Positions 15,665-23,651 of a stretch of DNA of 64,000 nucleotides are shown here, in pieces. The stretch spans positions 23,688 through 87,687 of the forward strand of contig JACTMP010000059.1 of the NCBI GenBank assembly GCA_014584575.1. The letters run 5' to 3'. The translations under genes and the position numbers were made by a program. This DNA is from Chloroflexota bacterium (GTDB taxonomy: Bacteria > Chloroflexota > Anaerolineae > Promineifilales > Promineifilaceae). Under the pieces are notes generated by a model. It saw only the letters and a program-made list of their open reading frames with translations, made no database searches and was not told the origin of the DNA. Every line of letters starts with the position of its first letter. Positions within the stretch are counted from its first letter, which is position 1.

Positions 15665-15710
15665 GTGGGCATCCTCAGATGCCCGCCGGTTCGCATCTGA
15701 GGATGCGAAC
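15665..15710. repeat. Dispersed palindrome GCATCCTCAGATGC family
   Basis: Arms GCATCCTCAGATGC (15669-15682) and GCATCTGAGGATGC (15693-15706) enclose 10 bp. The arms match the palindrome at 14461-14496. It lies 25 bp before the BtuF-like gene. Confidence 0.7.
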
Positions 15711-15730
15711 TTTGCTCAGGTCTACTGATA

Positions 15731-16600
15731 ATGGGTGAGATGGAAGCAAAAGAGAAGTTGATGATACCTGATAGAACACAAACGGTGATAGACCAGATGG
15801 GGCGCAGCGTCATCGCGCCTCGGCAGCCGCAGCGCATCATCTCCCTCGTCCCCTCGCAGACAGAGCTGCTGTTTGATTTGGGGCTGGACGCGGAGATCGT
15901 CGGCCGTACCAAGTTTTGTGTGCATCCGGCAGGTAAAGTAGCACAGAAACCGAGCGTGGGTGGCACCAAGCAGTTCCGCTTTGACGTAATTGACCGGCTG
16001 CAACCTGACCTGATCATTGGCAATAAAGAGGAGAACTATCAGGAGGGAATCGAACAACTGGCGGCCAGATACCCGGTCTGGATGAGCGACATCACCACGT
16101 TAACCGAAGCGCTGGACATGATTCGCCGGGTGGGGCAGTTAGTAGACCGGGAAGAACGGGCGGCGGCGCTGGCGGCGGAAATTGAAACAAAATTTGCCCA
16201 ATTGCCACCCCGGCCGCCGGGGCGGTCACGGCCGTATCGCGTGGGCTACTTCATCTGGCAAAAACCGTTCATGGTAGCGGGTGGGCACACCTTCATCCAC
16301 GACATGCTTACCCGCTGTGGGCTGGTGAATGGGTTTGCGGCGATGGGCGACGGCCGTTACCCCGAAGTGACCGCCGCGCAAATCCATGCCGCCGACCTGG
16401 ACGCCATTCTGCTCTCCTCCGAGCCATTCCCCTTTGCCGAAAAGCACCGGCAGGCATTTCAGGCGCAGTTTCCGGGCACGGCCCGAAACCGCTTCGGGTT
16501 CGCCGTCTGTCTGGTAGATGGCGAGATGTTTTCCTGGTACGGCAGTCGCCTGCTTCTGGCAGCCGATTATTTGTGCCTGTTCATTGATTCACTGACATAA
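15731..16600 (+). CDS. BtuF-like helical-backbone metal receptor
   Basis: A 289-residue protein of the cobalamin/Fe-siderophore substrate-binding superfamily: PQRIISLVPSQTELLFDLGL and VVGRTKFC-like HPAG region at the front, then RLQPDLIIGNKEEN and later VAGGHTFIHDMLTRCG. It has no signal peptide or lipobox, so it is likely cytoplasmic or a secreted-class relative that lost export. No permease or ATPase gene is adjacent. Start choice is not certain (ATG 15731, 15740 or 15761); no strong ribosome site is visible. A cobalamin- or corrinoid-related role is only inferred. Confidence 0.75.
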   Translation: MGEMEAKEKLMIPDRTQTVIDQMGRSVIAPRQPQRIISLVPSQTELLFDLGLDAEIVGRTKFCVHPAGKVAQKPSVGGTKQFRFDVIDRLQPDLIIGNKEENYQEGIEQLAARYPVWMSDITTLTEALDMIRRVGQLVDREERAAALAAEIETKFAQLPPRPPGRSRPYRVGYFIWQKPFMVAGGHTFIHDMLTRCGLVNGFAAMGDGRYPEVTAAQIHAADLDAILLSSEPFPFAEKHRQAFQAQFPGTARNRFGFAVCLVDGEMFSWYGSRLLLAADYLCLFIDSLT

Positions 16601-16652
16601 GGATAATCGGGAGGTGTGGAAAAAAGTTGTTTTTATTGCCGGGGAATTCAAT

Positions 16653-16916
16653 CTACTGAGATTGCAAAAGCCGCCTCATCTCGTCACTAGAAATGCCGCC
16701 TTCTTTCTCTTGATGTTTCCGTGACTTTTCGATCAGGTTGAGGAATTGCGGATTGGTACTTAAGGATAAGGCTTCCAAATCAATAGCTTCAGCATCAATG
16801 ATAACCGCCAGCGGTTGCCCATCAGCCGTAATAACAATTGGCCCTAAATCTGCCTTTTGGGCATATTCTGCCAAAGGCTTTGTTGCTTCCGTAATATCTA
16901 GTGTGAGTACCGTCAT
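16653..16916 (-). CDS. Phd/YefM-type antitoxin
   Basis: An 87-residue antitoxin: LDITEATKPLAEYAQKADLGPIVIT then GQPLAVIIDAEAID, a Phd-fold DNA-binding domain, followed by a charged toxin-binding tail. It overlaps the upstream toxin gene by 4 bp, so the order is toxin first, antitoxin second. Confidence 0.85.
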   Translation of the reverse strand: MTVLTLDITEATKPLAEYAQKADLGPIVITADGQPLAVIIDAEAIDLEALSLSTNPQFLNLIEKSRKHQEKEGGISSDEMRRLLQSQ

Positions 16917-17209
16917 AGTTCAAATCTCTCGCCGCCTATCCAGACCTGGTTGCGCCTTTTTATGCCTACAGCCCGAATAAGAACAATGGGTTCTGGTTCT
17001 TCTTCCACATCATAGTATACACGCAAATTGCCAATGCGAAGTTCCCAAGGAGCCAATGGGTTGGGACGCATAGGCTTACGGTTCTTCGTTTCTTCGGTAG
17101 GTTGAGATTTTAGCTGTCTCTCTACCTCATCCAGGATGATAGAACGTTGGCGAGCCGTCAAAGGACGAAAATGGTCAATTGTTTCGGGGGAGTATTCAAT
17201 GGTGTACAT
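16913..17209 (-). CDS. RelE/ParE-family toxin
   Basis: A 98-residue RelE-superfamily toxin. It opens with YTIEYSPETIDHFRPLTARQR and has the core WELRIGNLRVYYDVEEEPEPIVLIRAV, ending soon after in KRRNQVW. RelE toxins cleave mRNA on ribosomes, ParE relatives poison gyrase; sequence alone does not decide. It forms an intact pair with the antitoxin at 16653 and starts 6 bp after the uvrA stop, so the pair may be read through from uvrA. Confidence 0.85.
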   Translation of the reverse strand: MYTIEYSPETIDHFRPLTARQRSIILDEVERQLKSQPTEETKNRKPMRPNPLAPWELRIGNLRVYYDVEEEPEPIVLIRAVGIKRRNQVWIGGERFEL

Positions 17210-17215
17210 CGTTTG

Positions 17216-20107
17216 TCAGATCTTACCGTTCAAATACCCCCGCAAAAACTGCCCCGTATAGGACCGTTCCACCTGCGCCACTTCCTCCGGTGTGCCCTGA
17301 GCAATCACCTCGCCGCCCCGGTCGCCCCCTTCCGGCCCCATGTCAATCAGCGTATCCGCCACCTTGATGATGTCCAGATTATGCTCAATGATGATGACCG
17401 TGTTCCCTTTGTCCACCAGCCGGTTTAGCGCCACAATCAGCTTCGCCACGTCATGTGAATGTAGCCCCACGCTCGGCTCATCCAAAATGTAAATGGTACG
17501 GCCGGTGGCAATCTTCGATAGCTCACGGCTCAGTTTAATGCGCTGTGCCTCGCCACCGCTGAGGGTGGGCGCCGGTTGGCCCAGCGTAATGTAGCCCAAC
17601 CCCACGTCCATCATCGTCTGCAATTTGCGCCGGATGGCGGGCATATTCTCGAAAAAATCCAACGCCTGCTCCACATTCAAGTCCAGCACCTCGGCAATGT
17701 TCAACCCCTTGTAACGCACTTGCAGCGTCTCCCGGTTATAGCGCGTGCCATGGCACACATCACACGGCACATAAATGTCCGGCAGAAATTGCATCTCAAT
17801 CCGGTTTTGCCCCTGTCCCTCACACGCTTCGCAGCGGCCACCCTTCACATTAAAACTGAACCGCCCCGCCTTGTAACCGCGCACCTTGCTCTCTGGCAGG
17901 TTGGTAAACAGGTCGCGGATGGGGTTGAACAGGTTGGTGTACGTGGCCGGGTTGGAGCGCGGGGTACGGCCGATGGGCGACTGGTCAATTTCAATTACCT
18001 TATCCAGATGCTCCAGCCCTTCAATGGCCTGATGTTTGCCCGGCAGCACTTTGGATCTGTAAAAGTGCTGGTTTAACTTTTTCGCCAATACTTCAATGAG
18101 AAATGAACTTTTGCCGCTGCCGCTAACACCCGTTACGCACACAAACTGGCCTAACGGGATGCAAATATCAGCCCCCTTCAAATTGTTCTCGGTGGGGCCA
18201 ATTACCTTGATAAACTCACCTGTCCCTTTGCGCCGTTTGCGGGGCACGGGGATGCGGGTACGGCCGCTCAGATACGCGCCGGTGATGGAGTTTTCATTGG
18301 CCGCCACCGCTTCCGGTGTGCCTTCGGCGACCACTTTGCCGCCGTGCAGCCCCGCGCCTGGCCCCAGGTCAATCAGCCAGTCAGCGGCGCGCATGGTGTC
18401 TTCGTCATGTTCCACCACCAGCACGGTGTTGCCCAGGTCGCGCATCCCTTTGAGGGTGTGGATGAGGCGGGCATTGTCGCGTTGGTGCAGGCCGATGCTC
18501 GGCTCGTCCAGCACATACAACACGCCCATCAGTTGGCTGCCAATCTGCGTCGCCAGGCGGATGCGCTGCCCTTCGCCGCCGGAGAGGGTGCCGGCCGCCC
18601 GATCCAGCGTCAGATAATCCAGCCCGACATTGATCATGAACTGTACCCGGTCGCCAATTTCCTTGAGGATGGAGCGGGCGATGAGTTGCTGGCGCGTGGT
18701 GAGTGGGGAGTCGGTTTCGTGGCGCAGTTTGTCCACCCAGGGCAGGAGGTGGATCACGGCCGTCTTCACCACCGTGTTGATTGTCCGCCCATCAATATCC
18801 ACCGCCCGCGCCACCGGATTCAGCCTGGAGCCGCCGCACGTTTCGCAGGGCATATCCACCATGAACTCTTCCAGCTTGTCGCGCACATAATCAGAGGTGC
18901 TTTCGTGGTAACGCCGCCACAGGTTGGGCACCACGCCTTCATATTTGGTGCGATACTCTCGTTTATCACCCTCTCGGTTGACATAATACACCACGATGTC
19001 CTCTGAGCCACTGCCATGCAGCAGAATGTGGAGTTGGGCGTCACTCAGATTTTTGACCGGGACGTTGGTGGGAATGTTGAAGTGTACGGCCGTAGCTTGC
19101 AAAATCTGCCAGTAATACCCCTGCCGGTCTTCCGTCGGCCAGCCGATAATCGCCCCATCTTCAAGTGATAAATCCCTGTTGGGCATCACCAGATCAGGGT
19201 CAATCTGCTTCGTCGTGCCCAAACCCTGGCAGGCCGGGCAGGCCCCGTGTGGGCTGTTGAAGCTGAAGGTGCGCGGCTCAATTTCGGGGATGCTGGTGCC
19301 GTCATACGGGCAGTAGAGATGCTCCGAATACAACTGGTCGCTCTGCTTTTCCGGGTCGGTCACGTCGTTGATGATGACAATGCCGCTGCCCAACCGCAGC
19401 GCCGTTTCAATCGAGTCTGTCAGGCGGGAACGAGCCGACAGCGCCTCTTCACCATTATCTTGCGGCTCGTGACGGATGACCAGCCGGTCTACCACTGCTT
19501 CAATGCTGTGGTTTTTGTACCGATCCAGTTCAATCTCATCGTCAATGGAACGTACCTCGCCGTTGACGCGCACGCGCACAAAACCGGCCTTGCGCACATC
19601 GTCGAAGATGCCTTCGTGCCGCCCTTTGCGGTCGCGGATCAAAGGGGCCAATATCTGGATGCGGCTGTTGAGGGGCATGTGGGCGACGGCGTCCACAATT
19701 TGTTCGGCCGATTGCGGCATGACGGGACGGCCGCATTCGGGGCAGTGGGGCGTACCTACACGGGCATAGAGCAGGCGCAGGTAGTCGTAAATCTCTGTCA
19801 CCGTGCCCACCGTGGAGCGTGGATTGTGGCTGACACCTTTTTGGTCAATGGAAACGGCCGGGCTGAGTCCCTCGATCTGGTCTACGTCTGGCTTTTCCAT
19901 CTGCCCTAAAAATTGACGGGCATAGGCGGAGAGGGATTCCACGTAGCGCCGCTGTCCTTCGGCGAAGATGGTATCGAAGGCCAGCGATGATTTGCCGGAG
20001 CCGGACAGACCGGTGAGGACAACGAGTTTGTCACGCGGGATTTCCACAGTGATGTTTTTCAGGTTATGGGCGCGCGCGCCGCGCACAATGATTTTGTCTA
20101 AGGACAT
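17216..20107 (-). CDS. uvrA: Excinuclease ABC subunit A
   Basis: A 963-residue UvrA, full length. It scans DNA with UvrB for bulky lesions in nucleotide excision repair. Two ABC modules are visible: Walker A GLSGSGKSSLAFDT near residue 31 and GVSGSGKSSFL near residue 660, with signatures LSGGEGQRIRLA and LSGGEAQRIKLS. The C-terminal zinc finger is complete (CEACEGQG and CDVCHGT). The first zinc finger reads CPYDG followed by CPAC, so its second cysteine is replaced by Asp. The gene is the upstream member of a run with the RelE/Phd pair. An ordinary housekeeping gene apart from the finger change. Confidence 0.97.
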   Translation of the reverse strand: MSLDKIIVRGARAHNLKNITVEIPRDKLVVLTGLSGSGKSSLAFDTIFAEGQRRYVESLSAYARQFLGQMEKPDVDQIEGLSPAVSIDQKGVSHNPRSTVGTVTEIYDYLRLLYARVGTPHCPECGRPVMPQSAEQIVDAVAHMPLNSRIQILAPLIRDRKGRHEGIFDDVRKAGFVRVRVNGEVRSIDDEIELDRYKNHSIEAVVDRLVIRHEPQDNGEEALSARSRLTDSIETALRLGSGIVIINDVTDPEKQSDQLYSEHLYCPYDGTSIPEIEPRTFSFNSPHGACPACQGLGTTKQIDPDLVMPNRDLSLEDGAIIGWPTEDRQGYYWQILQATAVHFNIPTNVPVKNLSDAQLHILLHGSGSEDIVVYYVNREGDKREYRTKYEGVVPNLWRRYHESTSDYVRDKLEEFMVDMPCETCGGSRLNPVARAVDIDGRTINTVVKTAVIHLLPWVDKLRHETDSPLTTRQQLIARSILKEIGDRVQFMINVGLDYLTLDRAAGTLSGGEGQRIRLATQIGSQLMGVLYVLDEPSIGLHQRDNARLIHTLKGMRDLGNTVLVVEHDEDTMRAADWLIDLGPGAGLHGGKVVAEGTPEAVAANENSITGAYLSGRTRIPVPRKRRKGTGEFIKVIGPTENNLKGADICIPLGQFVCVTGVSGSGKSSFLIEVLAKKLNQHFYRSKVLPGKHQAIEGLEHLDKVIEIDQSPIGRTPRSNPATYTNLFNPIRDLFTNLPESKVRGYKAGRFSFNVKGGRCEACEGQGQNRIEMQFLPDIYVPCDVCHGTRYNRETLQVRYKGLNIAEVLDLNVEQALDFFENMPAIRRKLQTMMDVGLGYITLGQPAPTLSGGEAQRIKLSRELSKIATGRTIYILDEPSVGLHSHDVAKLIVALNRLVDKGNTVIIIEHNLDIIKVADTLIDMGPEGGDRGGEVIAQGTPEEVAQVERSYTGQFLRGYLNGKI

Positions 20108-20140
20108 AGGTATTCTCAGGATGAAGGAACGTGGCTTCTG

Positions 20141-20210
20141 AGATTGAGAGATTGGGAGAATGAGAGATTATTTGCCAGGCTAATCTCCCAATCTCAAATC
20201 TCTCAATCTC
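20141..20210. repeat. Heptamer-type inverted repeat (GAGATTG family)
   Basis: AGATTGAGAGATTGGGAGA on the left is answered by complementary TCTCCCAATCTCAAATCTC on the right. It lies just upstream of uvrA. The following stretch to 20405 has no gene; near 20368-20415 it holds degenerate GTAATCCGTAAACCGTGATCGG units. Confidence 0.8.
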
Positions 20211-20405
20211 CACATGAAACAATTACATCCTTCACGATTATTGAACGCCGAGACGTGGAAGCGCAGAGGGGATAATGAGTCTTGGCGTGTGTTGACGGTT
20301 TGTTTTAAGCAATCGGGGATTCTACCACGTGGCGCGAGGGGAGACCATGAGAGCAAAATGGGTAATTGATGAACCGTAATCCGTAAACCGTGATCGGATA
20401 AAGGA

Positions 20406-21557
20406 TTACGAATGACGAATTACGGCCGTCAGCCCCGCCAGCAGTGTCTCCATATCGTCCGGGGTGTTGTAGCCTTGCACAGAGAGGCGGATAAAGGTAC
20501 GGCCGTGCCACTCCGTGATCGGTATTTCCACTTTGAACTCGTCCAGCAGGCGTCGTTTGAGTTGAGGGGCGTCAACCGGGGGCAGGGCGGCAATTGCCAT
20601 CTGGCAGTAGTCAGCATCGCTGCGGTACATGGGTTCTAAACCGGTGAGGGTATGAATGTGGCCGAGGGTCTGGCGCAGGAGGTCGTGGCATTGTTGGCGC
20701 ACGGCCGTCCAGTTATGTTCCGCCTGGAATTGGATGGCCGCGGGCACGGAGAGGTAGGCGGCGGGGTCCATGGTGCCTAACCATTGCTGGTAATCGAGGA
20801 AATCCGAGCCAAAAGTGAGCGTCCGGTCAGCACCCCAGCCCCAGCCCACGACCAGTGGCTCCACCAAATGCTGTACTTCCGGGCGGGCATACAAAAACGC
20901 GGACCCTTTAGGCGCGCACAGCCATTTGTGGCAGTTGCCGGTGTAAAAGTCTGCACCGATGGCGGCCATGTCCAGCGGAATCTGGCCCGGTGCGTGCGCG
21001 CCATCCACCACCGTCAGGATGCCTTCGGCGCGGGCGCGGGCGCAGATAGCAGCGACGGGAAAGGTCACGGCCGTTGCCGACGTAATGTGGCTGATAAAAA
21101 TCACCCGCGTTTGTGCCGTCACCCCTTGCCAGAGTTCGGCCACAACCTCTTCCGGCTTGCCGGTGGGTAAGCTGATGGCCTGGTTGACATAACAAAATCC
21201 TTGTTTCTGGCTCAGAAAGCGCCAGATGTTGTCACACGCTCCATACTCGTGATCGGTCGCCAGCACTTCATCCCCTTCGCCCAGCGATAGCGAACGAGCC
21301 ACCACATTAACCGCGAAGGTGGCGTTGGGCAAAAACACCAGATCGGTTGCTGGGGAATTGACATAATCTCCTAATATCTGCCGCGCATGGGCAAAATGCT
21401 CAGTCAGTTCGACGGCAATAAACTGCACTGGCTGTCGCTCCAATCGCCGCTGCCACCCCTGGTACACAGCAAACACCGGCACGGGCGTGGCCCCATACGA
21501 GCCGTGATTGAGAAAATGCACGTCGGGGTCGAGTAGAAAGAGCGCTTTGAGGTTCAT
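20406..21557 (-). CDS. Class V aminotransferase (isopenicillin-N epimerase-like)
   Basis: A 383-residue PLP enzyme of aminotransferase class V, closest in style to CefD-like epimerases and cysteine-desulfurase relatives. FLNHGSYGATP opens the protein; VVDGAHAPGQIPLDM carries the PLP-binding Asp and the Schiff-base Lys lies in TGNCHKWLCAPKG near residue 220. The C-terminal FIRLSVQGYNTPDDMETLL is typical. No pathway genes adjoin it, so the substrate is unknown. The C-terminal ending runs into a degenerate repeat region. Confidence 0.85.
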   Translation of the reverse strand: MNLKALFLLDPDVHFLNHGSYGATPVPVFAVYQGWQRRLERQPVQFIAVELTEHFAHARQILGDYVNSPATDLVFLPNATFAVNVVARSLSLGEGDEVLATDHEYGACDNIWRFLSQKQGFCYVNQAISLPTGKPEEVVAELWQGVTAQTRVIFISHITSATAVTFPVAAICARARAEGILTVVDGAHAPGQIPLDMAAIGADFYTGNCHKWLCAPKGSAFLYARPEVQHLVEPLVVGWGWGADRTLTFGSDFLDYQQWLGTMDPAAYLSVPAAIQFQAEHNWTAVRQQCHDLLRQTLGHIHTLTGLEPMYRSDADYCQMAIAALPPVDAPQLKRRLLDEFKVEIPITEWHGRTFIRLSVQGYNTPDDMETLLAGLTAVIRHS

Positions 21558-21585
21558 CTATCGTTTCCTGTTAAAGCTGCTCTTA

Positions 21586-22554
21586 CTAACTGGTTTGGGG
21601 GAGGGGACGGGAAGGTGGTACGGCCGTGATCGCCATCTGCCGCAGCACCGTTCGTTGGTGAACGCCGGTATTGTCCGTTTTCCATTTCACCAGCGCCAAT
21701 TCACCGTCGGCAATTTCCAGGCCGGTGATGTAACCCGGTGTGCTGCAATGGCCGATGTTGAAAAAGGGTGGGTTGGCCTGCGGGTCGGGGAAAGCGCACA
21801 GATGAGTATGGCCGCAGATAGTTGCCTGCCGTTTCTCTTGCGCCCAGGACAGAATGGCCCCTTCTAGCTGATGGGCAAAACGCAATACCCGGTTGCTCAC
21901 CCGACGCGGCATGTTCGCCAGATGCTGCCGGTTTGGCAGCCCATCTTCCGGTTCGGAGAAGTGGTAGCGGCTGGCGGAGAAGGGGAGGGTATATTTGACA
22001 AAGTAGCGGCTGTGCGGCCGTTGAAACCACCAATACCGGTCGCCTTTGGGGTGAGCCTGGTGCCCATGCACGGCAAACAGGTTACGGCCGCTGGGCACAT
22101 GGTGCAGCACCAGCCCTTGATGCAGCGGAATCCCTTCTTTTTCCATGGGGTCAAACATGCCGCGTTCGGAGTCGTGGTTGCCGACGATGAGGTGCAGCCG
22201 GTGGTGGGCGCGGAATTGATGCAGCAGGTCAAATAGCTGGCTGTAGGCGCGGCGAATGGTGGCAAAATTGTTGTACCACAGTTCATCCCCATCCCCCAGT
22301 TCAATGTAGGTGTACCCCTGGTGAAAATAATGGGTGAGGGCGTGCCGGAAGATGTTTTCATTGGGGGCAAAAAAGTCATACCGGTTCTTTTCGCCCCGGT
22401 GCAGGTCGCTGAAGAAGATGAAACGGCCGTTGTGGTCAAAGTGGAGATGGGGCGATTGTTGGTAGGCAAGGTCAAGCCGTTGGTGGGCTTGTGTGTGCCA
22501 GTTTTCCCAGAGGCTGATGCCAGTTTGTGGGAAAAATTGTGGGGTGGTAGTCAT
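21586..22554 (-). CDS. Metallophosphoesterase (calcineurin-like)
   Basis: A 322-residue metallophosphoesterase. The dimetal site is visible in order: FFSDLHRGEKN (DxH), LGDGDELW (GDxxD-like), GNHDSE, HGHQAHPKGD and GHTHLCAFP. Many relatives act on UDP-diacylglucosamine or nucleotides, but the substrate cannot be set here. No signal peptide. It ends 28 bp before the aminotransferase start, both on the minus strand, so co-transcription is possible. Confidence 0.9.
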   Translation of the reverse strand: MTTTPQFFPQTGISLWENWHTQAHQRLDLAYQQSPHLHFDHNGRFIFFSDLHRGEKNRYDFFAPNENIFRHALTHYFHQGYTYIELGDGDELWYNNFATIRRAYSQLFDLLHQFRAHHRLHLIVGNHDSERGMFDPMEKEGIPLHQGLVLHHVPSGRNLFAVHGHQAHPKGDRYWWFQRPHSRYFVKYTLPFSASRYHFSEPEDGLPNRQHLANMPRRVSNRVLRFAHQLEGAILSWAQEKRQATICGHTHLCAFPDPQANPPFFNIGHCSTPGYITGLEIADGELALVKWKTDNTGVHQRTVLRQMAITAVPPSRPLPQTS

Positions 22555-22688
22555 AAATGCAGTTCCTATACAGCTTAAGGGAATGATACGTCGGCAATTC
22601 TAGCACAGGCTGTTTAGGAAGCGGTATGTTACTTTTGTTACGAATTTGCCCGGTGCGCCTTTGGCTAATTGCCAGATGCTTTTGTTGC

Positions 22689-22716
22689 TTGACACGGCCG
22701 TAAAATGACATAAAAT
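22689..22716 (+). promoter_or_regulatory. Promoter of the Cas4-like pair
   Basis: TTGACA at 22689-22694 and TAAAAT at 22711-22716 are separated by 16 bp. The ATG at 22725 lies 8 bp after the -10, so the transcript would start at or next to the start codon. An ACGGCCGT octamer sits in the spacer. Confidence 0.65.
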
Positions 22717-22724
22717 TAGAACAT

Positions 22725-22964
22725 ATGAGCGACAACTGGATTCGCGCAAGCGAAATCTCTACCTATCTATACTGCCGCCGCGCCTGGTGGCTTAAACGCA
22801 AACAAGGCGCACAGCCACAGAACGTCCACGAGTTAAAGAAAGGGACGGCGCATCACCGGCAGCACGGCCGTGTCGTGGCTCAGTCCGTCTGGGCGCGGCG
22901 GGTGGCATATGTGCTGCTGTTCATCACCATTGCCTTCTTTGCTTACCAGTTGGTAATTGGGTAA
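22725..22964 (+). CDS. Small membrane protein with Cas4-like N-terminal motif
   Basis: A 79-residue protein. Its first half, WIRASEISTYLYCRRAWWLKRKQG, matches the N-terminal part of Cas4/RecB-type nucleases, where the Cys is the first ligand of the iron-sulfur cluster. A single membrane span follows near residues 60-77 (VAYVLLFITIAFFAYQLVIG). No nuclease core is present. The core, with the other three cysteines, is encoded in the next gene 45 bp downstream. It is therefore probably one half of a two-chain, membrane-held Cas4-like protein. The last residues and stop codon lie in a repeat array. Confidence 0.75.
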   Translation: MSDNWIRASEISTYLYCRRAWWLKRKQGAQPQNVHELKKGTAHHRQHGRVVAQSVWARRVAYVLLFITIAFFAYQLVIG

Positions 22965-23000
22965 TTGCGTAATTACGCAATTACCTGATTACACAATTAC
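22951..23000. repeat. TAATTGG/TAATTAC repeat array
   Basis: GGTAATTGGGTAATTGCG is followed by the complementary CGCAATTACC and further TTACACAATTAC units, forming a hairpin. It overlaps the last codons of the upstream gene and fills the gap to the next. Confidence 0.8.
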
Positions 23001-23009
23001 TGCTTCAAA

Positions 23010-23546
23010 ATGATATTCGGCATCTTCCCCCTGGCCCTTGTTTTACTCCTCCTGGCCCTGGCGTTAGGGTTGTGGCTCTGGTCGCGCAATTTGGAGGAGG
23101 AGGCCGGTTTGCCGGAAGGCAACGTCATTTACACCGACGCCGGGAGTGCCTGGTTCAGCAACAACGACGCCCTGGTTTCCCCTCACTTGCGCCTGACGGG
23201 AAAGCCGGACTATCTGGTGGAAGAGGCCAACGGTATGATCGTGCCGGTGGAATTGAAATCCAGCACTGCCCCCGACGTACCTCACGAAGGCCACATCTTG
23301 CAACTGGCCGCATACTGCCTGCTGGTCGAAGAGAACTATGGTATTCGCCCTACATATGGCATTATCCAATACCAGGATCGCTCGTTTGCCGTTGATTACA
23401 CGCCCGACCTCGAAGAGGATTTGCTTGACCTGCTGGCCGACATGCGCGCCGACCTCTTTGTCCCCGACGTAGACCGCGACCACAACGACTGGGTACGCTG
23501 CACCCGCTGCGGCGTGCGCAGCGCTTGTGTGCAGCGACTGGGGTAA
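23010..23546 (+). CDS. Membrane-anchored Cas4/RecB-like nuclease domain
   Basis: A 178-residue protein with an N-terminal membrane span (IFGIFPLALVLLLLALALGLWLW) and a PD-(D/E)XK core: LTGKPDYLVEE with the catalytic Asp, then VPVELKSS (ExK) and HILQLAAYCLL (QxxxY-like). The C-terminus CTRCGVRSACVQRL provides three cysteines of a Cas4-type iron-sulfur cluster; the fourth seems to be supplied by the small protein at 22725. No cas1 or cas2 gene is near, so a role in CRISPR adaptation is unlikely. Position between unrelated housekeeping genes suggests a stable cellular function. Confidence 0.8.
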   Translation: MIFGIFPLALVLLLLALALGLWLWSRNLEEEAGLPEGNVIYTDAGSAWFSNNDALVSPHLRLTGKPDYLVEEANGMIVPVELKSSTAPDVPHEGHILQLAAYCLLVEENYGIRPTYGIIQYQDRSFAVDYTPDLEEDLLDLLADMRADLFVPDVDRDHNDWVRCTRCGVRSACVQRLG

Positions 23547-23613
23547 ACGGTAATCGGTTATCAGTCACCGATTACCGTTTACTGATTACCGATTACCGAT
23601 TACCGATTACCGG
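23542..23613. repeat. TTACCGA heptamer array with hairpin
   Basis: GGTAAACGGTAATCGG on the left faces CCGATTACCGTTTACTG on the right, then four tandem CGATTAC units. It contains the stop codon of the Cas4-like gene and ends beside TATAAT (23615-23620), a probable -10 for hisS. Confidence 0.85.
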
Positions 23614-23651
23614 GTATAATCAGTCGCATCCTTAAACCTTTGGAGGGTAGT

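Noticed and set aside
23542..23613. Tandem repeats considered as a CRISPR array
   Set aside because: Units are 7 bp without spacers and form hairpins; no cas1 or cas2 genes are present, and the Cas4-like pair is not a CRISPR marker here.
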